DNA from: Verrucomicrobiia bacterium
GTDB lineage: Bacteria; Verrucomicrobiota; Verrucomicrobiia; Limisphaerales; JADLHS01
Reading direction: 5' to 3'
Assembly: GCA_011525685.1 (NCBI GenBank)
Contig: WYBW01000134.1
Location: forward strand, 1 to 44,568
Length of the DNA stretch: 44,568 bases
Part shown: piece after piece, positions 1-8,881 of the stretch
Numbering within the stretch: position 1 is the first letter of the stretch
How the letters are laid out: the number at the start of each line of letters is the position of its first letter
Notes under the pieces: model-generated
Databases searched by the model: none
Told to the model about the DNA's origin: nothing
Seen by the model: the letters and a program-made list of their open reading frames with translations, nothing else
Translations under genes and position numbers: made by a program

Positions 1-1
1 T

Positions 2-1840
2 AGTCCGCCGACGTTGCTCGATGAACTGCCCGACCGGCAGGAACTGCTGGAACTCAACGAAATCATCAACAAAGCCTGCGACCCGGAACCGGCGGACCGT
101 TACCCGAGCGCGCAAGCCATGTTGGAGGAACTCCAACTCCTGCAAAGCGGGAAATCCGTCACCGGCGCGCGGAAACGCGGCCAGCAACTGCGCCTCGCCG
201 CCCGGGCTGGTGCCATCGCCGGCGGGGGCGCGCTCGTCGCGCTGTTGATTTGGGCCATCCAGGAGCAAGCCAAACCCGAGATTCTGTTTCACGACGATTT
301 TGACGGGGCACAACTTGACACGAACAAATGGACCGTTGGCCATGTGGAACACCGGTTCGAAGGCATGTTCGGAAAGCCGTGGTTTCAGGTCGAGCAGGCG
401 GGTGGCGAACTGGTCCTTCAAGCAAGAGCCGATCACGAAGATGGATGGTCGGTTGCCCAGAAGGTGTGGGCGGACCTCAACGGTGACTTGCGCGAGTGGT
501 TTCCCTGCCGGCTCGAGATTGAGATGGCCGGCACGGTGACTGAAGGCAGCCTGGCGTTGACGATGGTTGGTGATCGCAGCCCTCCTTCCCCTGGAGAGGG
601 CAAAGTTCCCGGCATTGTGCTGGCTCGTCTGGATGCCTCGAACCACCAAATCAATGCGTGGCCTCCGCTGCGAATGAGGGTTGATCTTCTGCCGAATGTC
701 CCGGCTGCTGTTGTCTATCGCGATCCGACCCATCTCGACGAGTTCGAAGTGTTTGATCTGAGCGCGCTACCCCGCTGGGGATTGCGCATCTATGCGTATG
801 CGAGGACTTCACGCGGCATGCCCTCGGCGGCGGCTGATTTCCGCATCAAGAATGTGCGTGTCATTGCCGATGCGGGAAATGAGCGCGCCGTGGGACGCAT
901 CATCGAGGTGCCCAGCGAGTGGCCGCTCAAGGATGTGGTCATCAAGAATCAGCGCGGACAGGTGCTGGCCAAAACCGGTGAGAACGGTGCGTTCGTCCTG
1001 CCGGTCGAGCCGGACGGAAGTTCTCTGACCGTGGAGAAACCGGGTTACGTCCCGGTGGACGGGCAACGCTTGAGGGCGCGGGAACTGCGCCGCTTCTCCA
1101 CGTTGCAACTTTATCGGCCCAATCCGGGATTTGGAGACATCGTCGAGGTGTTTCCTTTCGGCGAGGTTTATGTACACAGCTTTGGCTTTCGGAGCAATGT
1201 CCTGACGGCTTTGGTTCATGATTCCGACACAAATTGCTCGCTTCGCCCGCTTGATTTGTCGGTCAGGCCAGTGGTGCCCATGCTGACGGGTGCTGTCGTA
1301 TTTGAATTTGAGCACCGCAAGCTCCTCGGAGAATTCGTCGAATGTGGAAGCCGGCTCATCGGCATCAAGCGGTGGCATGGGGCTGTGGTTGACATCACCT
1401 CGCAGCCACCACAAATGCTCCGCGAACTCACCCATCCCGACGGCAGCACCCTGAGCTACACCGATGGCGCGGTTTTTGACGGCGAACTGCTCTGGTTTGT
1501 TGAGAATGATGCCACGAACCAGCGCTATGCCATTCATGCCTTCGATCTCGACCGGAAGGACATCGTGCGTTCTCTGACCACCAAGGACAAAGGGATCAGC
1601 GGCATTGCCTGGGATGGAGATAGATTTTGGATTTCCAACCCGGCGAGAAAGCTCGTCTATGAAGTGGACCGCAAAGCCGCCCTCCAACTCGGCACACTGG
1701 AGATGGGCATCGGACGGAGCTTTCCCGGCAACTACTCGCGCCTGGCTTTCGGTCAGGGCCACCTCTGGGGATTTGAACCGGGCAACCGCCGCATCTGCAA
1801 GATCAAGATCACGGACTTAGCCATTTACCCGGAGCGCTGA
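2..1840 (+). CDS. Membrane-anchored Ser/Thr protein kinase, 3' part, with extracytoplasmic sensor region
   Basis: The reading frame is already open at the window edge, so the gene is 5'-truncated; a TTG at 14 is not a credible start. The first ~45 residues match the end of a Hanks-type kinase C-lobe (ACDPEPADRYPSAQAMLEEL resembles the conserved subdomain XI arginine region). A transmembrane helix follows at about residues 62-82, counted from the TTG. Outside the membrane come a concanavalin/LamG-like beta-sandwich (about 92-285, opening FHDDFDG), a carboxypeptidase-regulatory-like beta domain (about 290-365), and a C-terminal region with repeated W-x-G/D-x-L-W strands that looks like a beta-propeller. 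The likely role is a receptor kinase that reads an envelope signal. The catalytic core lies outside the window, so activity cannot be judged. Confidence 0.8.
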   Translation, partial: SPPTLLDELPDRQELLELNEIINKACDPEPADRYPSAQAMLEELQLLQSGKSVTGARKRGQQLRLAARAGAIAGGGALVALLIWAIQEQAKPEILFHDDFDGAQLDTNKWTVGHVEHRFEGMFGKPWFQVEQAGGELVLQARADHEDGWSVAQKVWADLNGDLREWFPCRLEIEMAGTVTEGSLALTMVGDRSPPSPGEGKVPGIVLARLDASNHQINAWPPLRMRVDLLPNVPAAVVYRDPTHLDEFEVFDLSALPRWGLRIYAYARTSRGMPSAAADFRIKNVRVIADAGNERAVGRIIEVPSEWPLKDVVIKNQRGQVLAKTGENGAFVLPVEPDGSSLTVEKPGYVPVDGQRLRARELRRFSTLQLYRPNPGFGDIVEVFPFGEVYVHSFGFRSNVLTALVHDSDTNCSLRPLDLSVRPVVPMLTGAVVFEFEHRKLLGEFVECGSRLIGIKRWHGAVVDITSQPPQMLRELTHPDGSTLSYTDGAVFDGELLWFVENDATNQRYAIHAFDLDRKDIVRSLTTKDKGISGIAWDGDRFWISNPARKLVYEVDRKAALQLGTLEMGIGRSFPGNYSRLAFGQGHLWGFEPGNRRICKIKITDLAIYPER

Positions 1841-2264
1841 CATTCCTGCCGGTCCGTCCGCGAAACTCTCCGAAGACTTGGCTCGTGCTTGAACCCCCAG
1901 GCCGTAACGCCGGTTTTCCAACCGGCGAGGGAGCCGACTGGAAAGTCGGCGTTACCAACAGGCGATTCGTGGGAAACGCAGGACGCTCTCACTCTCGGAC
2001 TACAACGGCCTCCTTCCCGCCGGGACTGCGGCCCGGATGCCGCCGCCGCCGGTCTTGGCAACTTTTTTCACCTTTTGCTGCAAGAACCGCCTTGCCGACT
2101 CCGTAGTCATGGTATGGGCATGCAAGTCACGACGCTGTTCGCCGTGAGTAAGCGAGAGGCCCTTCCGTATCGGCTACAGCCACAGAAGGCACTCTGCTGG
2201 AAATGGATCGAAGAACAGTTACGCCGCGAAGAGGTCGTGGTACAGGTAACAAACCGAGGCAAAT
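1841..2264. other. Intergenic region with one double-hairpin repeat
   Basis: This 424-base gap between the kinase and the LamG protein holds the double-hairpin repeat at 1904-1955. I see no convincing gene in the rest. Reading frames that cross the repeat give peptides such as VTPVFQPA and GKSALPT, which come from the repeat. The last ~150 bases must hold the leader of the next gene, including GAGG at 2256-2259. Confidence 0.6.
1904..1955. repeat. Double-hairpin palindromic repeat, copy 1
   Basis: Two palindromes in tandem, GCCGGTTTTCCAACCGGC and then GCCGACTGGAAAGTCGGC, are bounded by GTAACGCCG at one end and its reverse complement CGGCGTTAC at the other. The same architecture recurs at 9585-9639 with the two hairpins in swapped order, and in degenerate form at 8727-8779. 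Confidence 0.85.
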
Positions 2265-5200
2265 ATGAAACGTACATTTCTGGTCGTAACGCTGGCAGGG
2301 TTGATCACACATTTTCATGGTAGTCTCACGCCTCTCTACGCCGACCTGAATGCAGGTTTGGTCGCGTACTTTCCCTTCAACGGTAACGCGAATGATGCAA
2401 CTGGGAATGGTTGGAACGGCACCCCGGTCGGCGGGCCAACGATCGTAAACGGAATTGTCGGACAAGCATATTACTTTGACGGGGTCAACGATCGCATATC
2501 TTTGCCGGGCAGTTTTCTGAATAGCGGACTTCCTCAAGGAACACTTTGTTGCTGGATGCGGGCCGACAGTTTCCACGCAACGTACGGGCGCACCATTTTC
2601 AACCGTGGTATCGCCGCATCAAGTACTGCGTTGTCTCTCGGAGTGACGTGGCCCCCGAAACTAAACGCCTATATCAATAACGGTGGCCCCGTCACTGCAA
2701 TATCCATTCTGCCCACAAACCAATTCATCCACGTAGCTTTCACATGGAATGGCAGCAGAGCGAAGTTTTACATCAATGGCACCATAGATGGCGATTTGCC
2801 GTTTCCTTACTCAGTGCCGTCCGCTAGTTCCAGAACTGTGGACATCGGCGTGGACGATCAGAATGTAGGCTGGTTTCACGGAATCATTGACGATGTCCGC
2901 ATTTACAACCGCGCGCTTTCCGCCTCGGAAGTTCAACAGCTTTACCTCATTGGTGGAGGTAATGTTCCTGCCGTAGCAAACGTCCGCGCCAGCCAGCAAC
3001 CCGGCACGAAGCTGGTGAACCTCAGCTACGACGTGGTAGATGGCGACAGCAGCAGGTTGAACGTGACGGTGGCGGTGTCCACAAATAACGGGACGAGCTA
3101 CAACCTGCCCACCACCAGTTTTTCCGGCACCGGCTACGGCGCCAGCGTCACCCCCGGCAACAACCGGCAGATTGTCTGGAACGCGGGGACGGAGTGGAAC
3201 AACAAACAATCCAGCCAGGTCCGCTTTCGCGTCACGGCCAGCGATGGCAGCGGGTCGAGTTCGGCGGAGTCGGCGGCGATTACGGTGGATACGCGCGACG
3301 GGAATTGGCCCGTGGTGCAGAAGGTGAAGTCGGCATATTGCGACGGTATGAAGCACGCCTATTTCCTGAACGGCGTGTCGCTGCCGCTGGAGTTTGAGGT
3401 CGTGCCCAACTGGAACGGCAGGACCCCCGGCTCAATCAAGTTTATCGGCCCGTGGGGCACGCACACGCAGTCCGGCACGCAAACCAAGCGCACCTACAAC
3501 GTCGGCACGGATTTCGGCGTCGGCAATCATCTCACCGTTAAACTCGTCGCCGCCGACGGTACAGAGTCACTGCCGCAGCAGGTGAATTTTGATGTGATCA
3601 ATCCTCCCAGTCACGTAAGCGCCTTGCAGTTGAGCCTCAAAGCACCCAGCAGCAGTCTCCAATACTGGAACCACAATCCCGCTTTCACACTCCTTGCGCT
3701 CGAATCGAGTCCGGTCACTGTGGGAATACCTGTCTTCGGCGGCAAGAAACTCAGCTTCGTTCCCGAGTTTGAACGTGACATTCTGATCAAAGGGGATGGC
3801 ACATCCGAAGAGGCTTTATCCATCGCCGCTGCGGGCGATGGTGCGATGAAGGGAATCAGTTTGTTTGGCGTGAAGGTCAAGCCAAAGAAGACGGTGAGTT
3901 ACGGCGTCGCAGGTCGAATTGAGGAAGTATTTGCACAGGGAACTGGATGGAAGTTGTCCAGCGGTACGCTTGGCGTTGAGCTTGGGGCGGGAATCCGGAC
4001 ACCAGATTTTCAATTTGGGACCACCCCATTCTACGGCAGCCTTTCTCTCGACGTTGATACGGGCGTGTACCTCACTGCCGCCGGGTTGGACACCTCAGAA
4101 GTAACCTGGACGGGGAACTGGGAGTGTGCCGTGAAGGCAGGCGGCGCTGTTGGCGCCGGGGTAGGGTATGGTGCCGGCGTTGAGTTGTGGGGAAAAGGCG
4201 GTCCTTTTTGGACAGTGGAGTTCTGGCCCTGGCCTCCCTCCGGATTTACTGAAATCGGACTCACATTGGAGATTGGGTTGCGCGAGAAGATTCGCGGACT
4301 TTTTGAATTTGAGCAGACGATCTTCACTTACGAATGGCCGCGGCAACCAGGCGCCTTGGAAGCATGGTATGCAGCGGCTTTGCGGCAATTGAACGAGCCC
4401 GACCCAAGTCAATGGAAACTCGTCTCTCGTGATTATTTGTCGGCCTCAACGCCGTATTCTGTTTTCCTCAAGAAAGAGCCGGTCTTTTTGCGGTGGGGTG
4501 ATCCAGTCGTTGCGCAAATGCCGCTGGTGCTGCAAACGAACGTCTTCCCGTATTCAGAGCCTTCCCTGTCCGTGTCCGGTACGAATCGTCTGCTGCTGCT
4601 GGTCGCCGACAACACGAATCGAGCGCCGGAGAACCGGACGGAGGTGATTTGGTCGAAGTGGAACGGCAGCACGTGGGTCAATCCGACTTCCGTCTGGAAC
4701 GACGCCACAGCGGACTTCTCGCCAACCGTGAAGCTGCTTCCCAACGGCTCGGCACTGGCTGTCTGGGAGAATGAGAAAATCATTTTGACCAACGGCGCAA
4801 CGCTGGACGCCGCGCTGATGGGACTGGAGATCGCCACAGCGCGCTTTGAACCGATAAACCAGCTTTGGGTGGCGGCGAACTTGACCAGCAACGAGTATGT
4901 GGACCGCTCGCCACAGTTGGCAGCGGCAACCAACGGGAAAGCGTTGCTGACTTGGATTCAGAACACAAACAACAGTTTGTTCGGCAGGACGAACGCTCTG
5001 AATGTTGTTCAAGCGCGGGTTTGGGATGGCGCGAGTTGGCAGAGCGCAGGAACAATTGGTCCAGACCCCGGCATGTTGCTTTGGTCCACCGTGGCTTACG
5101 ACGGGACCAACGGCGTTTTCCTGGCGACGATTGATCCGGACGACGACCAGTCGACCATCGGGGATCAGGAGTTGTGGGGCGCGACGTTTGACGGCGCGAG

Positions 5201-6794
5201 TTGGACTGCGCTCGCCCGGTTGACCACGAACTCGGTTCAGGACACCAAACCGCAGGCGGTTTATGACAATTCGGGCCGGCTCGTGGTGGTGTGGTATCAG
5301 GATACCAACCTCGTGACGCGGATTGGCGATTTGAATCTCGGCAGTCCGGCGGTGGTTGGGCAGTTGAGCGGAGCGTCGTCGCAGAAGGATTTCCATCTGG
5401 TCACGGGGCCGGCAAGACAGGTTTCGATGGTGTGGGAAGATTTGTCGGCGGACGGTGCCGGGCCGGACCCGATGTTGCTGAACTACGACGCGGTGCTTGG
5501 AGCTTGGAGTCAGCCGTTGCGCCTGCTGGCGAACTCGAACCAACTGGAGCGCTCGTTCAGCGGCGCGTACACGGACAACGGGGCGCTGTTGCTGGCTTAC
5601 AATCGCGTGGACGTGACGCCGGATACCAACGGCGTGCCGCAGTTCGGCGCGGTGGACTTGATGTTCCTGGATTACTCGATTGGCAACGACCTGGCGGTGA
5701 GCACCGGCGACATCAGTTTGTCCACGAACAATCCCGCGCCGGGCCAGAGCGTGGACCTCGCGGCGGTGGTGCGGAACACCGGCGAGTTGGCGGCGACGAA
5801 CGTGCCGGTGGTCTTTTTCGACGGGAATCCCGCCAGCGGCGGCTCGTTGATCGGCAGCACGCAGACGGTGGCGGGCGTGTTCCCCGCCGGAAGCAACGCG
5901 ACGGTTAAAGTGACGTGGATCGTGCCGCAGACGACGACAAACCTGACGCTCTATGTGGTGGTTGACCCCGCGCGTGCCCGGCCTGACCGCAACCGCGCCA
6001 ACAACACGGCGACCCGGAGCGTGCTGGCGGCGGATTTGCAGATCAGCGACAGCACAGTGCTGCAACCGTCCGCGACCAACCGAATCATAAACGCGCGGTG
6101 CGTGAACACAGGCGTGATTCCGTCCGGCAGCGCGGTGGACGTGGTGTTCCGGCGGTGGACCACGAACGGGCCGGTGCTGGCCACCGTTCCCATCGCCAAC
6201 CTGCCGACGAACGGCGTGTACGACGCGAGCTTCGAGTGGAACTTGTCCGGGGTGACGTTCACGAACGCGTTTGATCTGGTGTACGTGGCCGTAGATGCTG
6301 GCAATCTCGTGAGCGAGGCGAATGATGACAACAATCAGCGAATCGTGCTGGTGATGACGAGCCTGGACAGCGACAGCGACGGGTTGTTGGACGGCGAAGA
6401 GGCGCGTTACGGCACGAATCCACAATCTCCAGACAGCGATGAAGATGGCTTGAACGACGGCGCGGAAGTCAATTTGCATCACACCAACCCAGTGCTAAAA
6501 GACACGGATGGTGACGGGATGTCGGATGGCACGGAGATCGCAGCAGGCACGGACCCGAACAACGCACTGTCGGTGTTTAAGATCACCAACGTCCTGCGGA
6601 ATCCGGACGGGAGCGTCACGCTCCAGTGGCAAAGTGTTACGAACAAGCTTTATCGCTTGAACCGCTCACTCACGCCGTCGCGAAGCAGTTACACGACGCT
6701 GACGAATGGTATTCCCGGTATACCACCGGTGAACGCTTTTACCGATAAAACTGCCACAAACTCAGCTGCATTCTACTGGATTGAAATGGAATAG
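2265..6794 (+). CDS. Large secreted LamG / CARDB / Ca-binding-repeat surface protein
   Basis: A 1509-aa exported protein. The ATG at 2265 follows GAGG by 5 bases and opens a signal peptide (MKRTFLVVTLAGL...YAD). A LamG/concanavalin-like lectin domain spans about residues 27-235 (LVAYFPFNGNANDATGNG). An Ig/Fn3-like domain follows at about 235-340. A long middle part contains propeller-like strands ending in W-x-G or VWY (about 750-1110). Two CARDB adhesion domains lie at about 1140-1250 and 1256-1365. Thrombospondin-type-3-like calcium repeats (DSDSDGLLDGEE, DSDEDGLNDG, DTDGDGMSDG) span about 1366-1435. The final ~70 residues form a beta-domain of a type common at the ends of verrucomicrobial secreted proteins. 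A role in surface adhesion or glycan binding is likely. No catalytic motif was recognised. Confidence 0.85.
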   Translation: MKRTFLVVTLAGLITHFHGSLTPLYADLNAGLVAYFPFNGNANDATGNGWNGTPVGGPTIVNGIVGQAYYFDGVNDRISLPGSFLNSGLPQGTLCCWMRADSFHATYGRTIFNRGIAASSTALSLGVTWPPKLNAYINNGGPVTAISILPTNQFIHVAFTWNGSRAKFYINGTIDGDLPFPYSVPSASSRTVDIGVDDQNVGWFHGIIDDVRIYNRALSASEVQQLYLIGGGNVPAVANVRASQQPGTKLVNLSYDVVDGDSSRLNVTVAVSTNNGTSYNLPTTSFSGTGYGASVTPGNNRQIVWNAGTEWNNKQSSQVRFRVTASDGSGSSSAESAAITVDTRDGNWPVVQKVKSAYCDGMKHAYFLNGVSLPLEFEVVPNWNGRTPGSIKFIGPWGTHTQSGTQTKRTYNVGTDFGVGNHLTVKLVAADGTESLPQQVNFDVINPPSHVSALQLSLKAPSSSLQYWNHNPAFTLLALESSPVTVGIPVFGGKKLSFVPEFERDILIKGDGTSEEALSIAAAGDGAMKGISLFGVKVKPKKTVSYGVAGRIEEVFAQGTGWKLSSGTLGVELGAGIRTPDFQFGTTPFYGSLSLDVDTGVYLTAAGLDTSEVTWTGNWECAVKAGGAVGAGVGYGAGVELWGKGGPFWTVEFWPWPPSGFTEIGLTLEIGLREKIRGLFEFEQTIFTYEWPRQPGALEAWYAAALRQLNEPDPSQWKLVSRDYLSASTPYSVFLKKEPVFLRWGDPVVAQMPLVLQTNVFPYSEPSLSVSGTNRLLLLVADNTNRAPENRTEVIWSKWNGSTWVNPTSVWNDATADFSPTVKLLPNGSALAVWENEKIILTNGATLDAALMGLEIATARFEPINQLWVAANLTSNEYVDRSPQLAAATNGKALLTWIQNTNNSLFGRTNALNVVQARVWDGASWQSAGTIGPDPGMLLWSTVAYDGTNGVFLATIDPDDDQSTIGDQELWGATFDGASWTALARLTTNSVQDTKPQAVYDNSGRLVVVWYQDTNLVTRIGDLNLGSPAVVGQLSGASSQKDFHLVTGPARQVSMVWEDLSADGAGPDPMLLNYDAVLGAWSQPLRLLANSNQLERSFSGAYTDNGALLLAYNRVDVTPDTNGVPQFGAVDLMFLDYSIGNDLAVSTGDISLSTNNPAPGQSVDLAAVVRNTGELAATNVPVVFFDGNPASGGSLIGSTQTVAGVFPAGSNATVKVTWIVPQTTTNLTLYVVVDPARARPDRNRANNTATRSVLAADLQISDSTVLQPSATNRIINARCVNTGVIPSGSAVDVVFRRWTTNGPVLATVPIANLPTNGVYDASFEWNLSGVTFTNAFDLVYVAVDAGNLVSEANDDNNQRIVLVMTSLDSDSDGLLDGEEARYGTNPQSPDSDEDGLNDGAEVNLHHTNPVLKDTDGDGMSDGTEIAAGTDPNNALSVFKITNVLRNPDGSVTLQWQSVTNKLYRLNRSLTPSRSSYTTLTNGIPGIPPVNAFTDKTATNSAAFYWIEME

Positions 6795-6841
6795 CCGCTC
6801 TTGGATTCGCCCTTGACCAAATGAACCCGCTGCGAAATTGC

Positions 6842-8242
6842 ATGTCCCACACAATCGAAAAGGCAGATGTCGAGGTCGCCCAAGTGCTGCTCCAGGCGCG
6901 GCGGGCGGAGGCGGACATCGTTGCGGCGCTGGTTTACCGGGGGCTTGACCGTGCGGCGGCCGTGCAGGTCTTACATTCGCTCACATCGGGCAGGTCACCA
7001 GTAACCGTCGCGCAGCCCCTCACCCTGTCCCTCTCCCCATCCCATGGGGAGAGGGTGGTCAGTCGTCGGGTGCTGACACTGGTTGTTGGGGCGTTGGTTG
7101 TCATGGTTTTCCTGTTGCTGGTCTGGCTTCATCCGTGGCCGAAATATCAACTGGCCCTGTGGCGCGATAACGAGCCAGCCTATGCGCGCTTTGTGGAGCG
7201 ACATCCGGATTCAAAATGGACGGCGGCTGCCAACGAGAAGCTTCGGAAGCTGCGCGAGGAGCCGGTTTGGACCGCCTCCCTGAATTCAGGCGAAGTACAG
7301 CCCCTGCGTGACTATCTTGGAACCTATCCGGATGGCAAACATCTGGCAGAGGCTCGCGCGGCCATCGAGGAGCTGGCTCAGTCACAATGGCTCACGGTTT
7401 CGCAGTCGTCTTCTGAAGAAGAGATCCGCGCCTTCCTTCGCGAGTTTGCCGACACAAAAGTCGTTCTGGACGCTCGTCACCGGCTGCAGGAGGTGCTGGC
7501 AGAAAAGGAATGGCTGTCGGTTCGCCGGTCCGGGCAGATCGCCCGGTTACGGGACTTCATCGCCCAGAACCCGGACTCGCGTTTTTTGCAGGACGCGCGG
7601 GCGGAACTTGACCGGCTTTACCAGGAGAAATGGAAAGCCGTGGCGTCGTCGGAATCGGAACAGCAACTGCGAGCGTTCAGCCGGGAGTTCGCCGGCACGC
7701 CATTGAAGGAACTGGCCGACCGAAGGATTGCCGAGCTGTATTACGATTTGAACTGGCTCGCCGGGAAAAATTCAATCGCGGCGTATCAACGTCACCTTGC
7801 ATTATATCCCGCGTCGCCGCACCGGGCGCAGATCGAGAAGCGGATCATTGATCTGGAGGTGGCGGATATCCTGGCGAGCAATCCGGGTCAACTACCGCCG
7901 TCCGTGTTAATGGGGCCGGCCAGTTCCGCGCTGAGCCTGGCGGAAGTCACCATTCAGAACGACACCGGTTATGAACTGACCTTGCGTTACAGCGGCGCGG
8001 AATCGCGCAAGCTTGTGCTTGGTGTCAACGCCAAGCAAACGGTGCATCTGCCTCCGGGGAGTTACACCGTGACAGCCTCCGCGGACAAGGCCCGGAATGT
8101 CCAAAGTTTTGCCGGCAGAAAGACGTTTGAGGCCAATATCTACACGGACAGATACTACATCCGCTCCGGTCTTGATCTGCCAGACTTTCGTCAACCTCTT
8201 CCTCGGTTAAATGTGGATGACTTGTTGCGCCGCCGCCGGTAG
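6842..8242 (+). CDS. Single-pass membrane protein with helical repeats and C-terminal beta domain, unknown function
   Basis: A 466-aa protein of no family I recognise. Residues 5-36 form a charged helical block (IEKADVEVAQVLLQARRAEA) shared with the small gene at 8292. That alignment favours the ATG at 6842 over the one at 6821. One membrane helix lies at about 77-96, so the first ~75 residues are probably cytoplasmic. Residues ~108-340 hold about five tandem ~40-residue helical-pair repeats of the form W-x(n)-LRxFL-x-xPDS-x-x-xxAR, reminiscent of TPR/YfiO-type arrays. A beta-rich C-terminal domain follows (about 360-466). The linker at 59-73 is encoded by a palindromic repeat at 7029-7055. 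The role is unknown; an envelope scaffold is a guess. Confidence 0.75.
   Translation: MSHTIEKADVEVAQVLLQARRAEADIVAALVYRGLDRAAAVQVLHSLTSGRSPVTVAQPLTLSLSPSHGERVVSRRVLTLVVGALVVMVFLLLVWLHPWPKYQLALWRDNEPAYARFVERHPDSKWTAAANEKLRKLREEPVWTASLNSGEVQPLRDYLGTYPDGKHLAEARAAIEELAQSQWLTVSQSSSEEEIRAFLREFADTKVVLDARHRLQEVLAEKEWLSVRRSGQIARLRDFIAQNPDSRFLQDARAELDRLYQEKWKAVASSESEQQLRAFSREFAGTPLKELADRRIAELYYDLNWLAGKNSIAAYQRHLALYPASPHRAQIEKRIIDLEVADILASNPGQLPPSVLMGPASSALSLAEVTIQNDTGYELTLRYSGAESRKLVLGVNAKQTVHLPPGSYTVTASADKARNVQSFAGRKTFEANIYTDRYYIRSGLDLPDFRQPLPRLNVDDLLRRRR
7029..7055. repeat. 27-bp perfect palindrome lying in frame inside a gene
   Basis: CCCTCTCCCCAT, three bases (CCC), then ATGGGGAGAGGG: a perfect 12-bp stem. 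At 27 bp it is a multiple of three. It is translated as part of the linker (LSLSPSHGER) between the N-terminal block and the membrane helix of the surrounding protein. A weaker relative may lie in the kinase gene near 582-602, encoding SPPSPGEGK. Confidence 0.85.
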
Positions 8243-8291
8243 CCCGGTGTAATGGCAGGAGCGACGCCCCGCCGCTGAGGTAGAAAGCGTT

Positions 8292-8522
8292 ATGGCACGT
8301 AAAATCGAACAAGCCGACTGCGAAGTAGCGCGAGTGTTGTTCCATGCGCAGAGGGCCGAAGCTCAAATCTTGGCTTCACAGGTTTATCGAGGTCTTGACC
8401 ACCCGCGCTTTCGAACGAAGGCACAACGCCTCGGAATTGTCGCCCGGGTGCATCACGACGGCGTCGCGTACTGGCCGTGCAATCAGAATACGCTCCGACG
8501 TGTCGCTTGGCCGGAAAGCTGA
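8292..8522 (+). pseudogene. Small chimeric ORF: N-block of upstream membrane protein joined to C-block of a DUF5615-type toxin
   Basis: A 76-codon ORF starting at ATG 8292, 11 bases after GAGG. Residues 5-36 match the N-terminal block of the protein encoded at 6842 (22 of 33 identical by eye, ending VYRGLD). Residues 37-76 match the last 39 residues of the putative toxin at 34839-35228 (22 of 39 identical by eye, including HPRFRTK and HHDG). The join falls exactly between GLD and HPRF. The PIN-like catalytic half of the toxin is absent, so toxin activity is unlikely. It is most simply a recombination remnant, though it has a start codon and no internal stop and could be translated. Confidence 0.6.
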
Positions 8523-8881
8523 AGTCGTGGCAAGCTCGCGGACAGGTGTCCGCTTCCTTTTGGAAATGGGATGACTCATCAGCGTGAGTTCTGATTCTTC
8601 GCGATGCGGGAGAGGGAACAGTGATCCGGTAATCTTCCTTTCAAATCATTCCTGAACCCTGTGCAATCGCAGGTCATCAGTCGAATCAGCCGATGACTCC
8701 CTCCTGCCGTGCATCTCAAACCCGTGGCGCCGACTTGCCATTCGGCCCGCCGGTCACCCGGTTGGAAAACCGGTGTCGCAGGTATTCATCGGTTGATTGT
8801 CCCGAGGCGTGTCTGAAGTGGGAGGTCGAAGGCCTCCACAAGTGAGAAGGTGGGCTCGAAGCCTGCCCCGCTGTTGGTAGG
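8523..8881. other. Intergenic region with a degenerate repeat
   Basis: This gap of about 360 bases lies between the chimeric ORF and the convergent small gene at 8882. It contains a degenerate double-hairpin repeat at 8727-8779. I see no gene, RNA or clear terminator in the remainder. Confidence 0.6.
8727..8779. repeat. Double-hairpin repeat, degenerate copy 3
   Basis: It keeps the order and spacing of the copy at 9585-9639, but with mismatches. The first hairpin reads GCCGACTTGCCATTCGGC with an imperfect stem. The second (CCGGTTGGAAAACCGG) is intact. The outer ends read GCGCCG and GTGTCGC instead of the conserved GTAACG/CGTTAC. Confidence 0.6.

Noticed and set aside
1889..2323. 144-codon forward frame before the LamG gene
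   Set aside because: Made of double-hairpin repeat peptides and leader sequence, and it overlaps the true signal peptide in another frame.
4554..6482. 642-codon antisense frame within the LamG/CARDB gene
   Set aside because: Arg/His-rich shadow of a GC-rich gene. The sense frame has clear domains.
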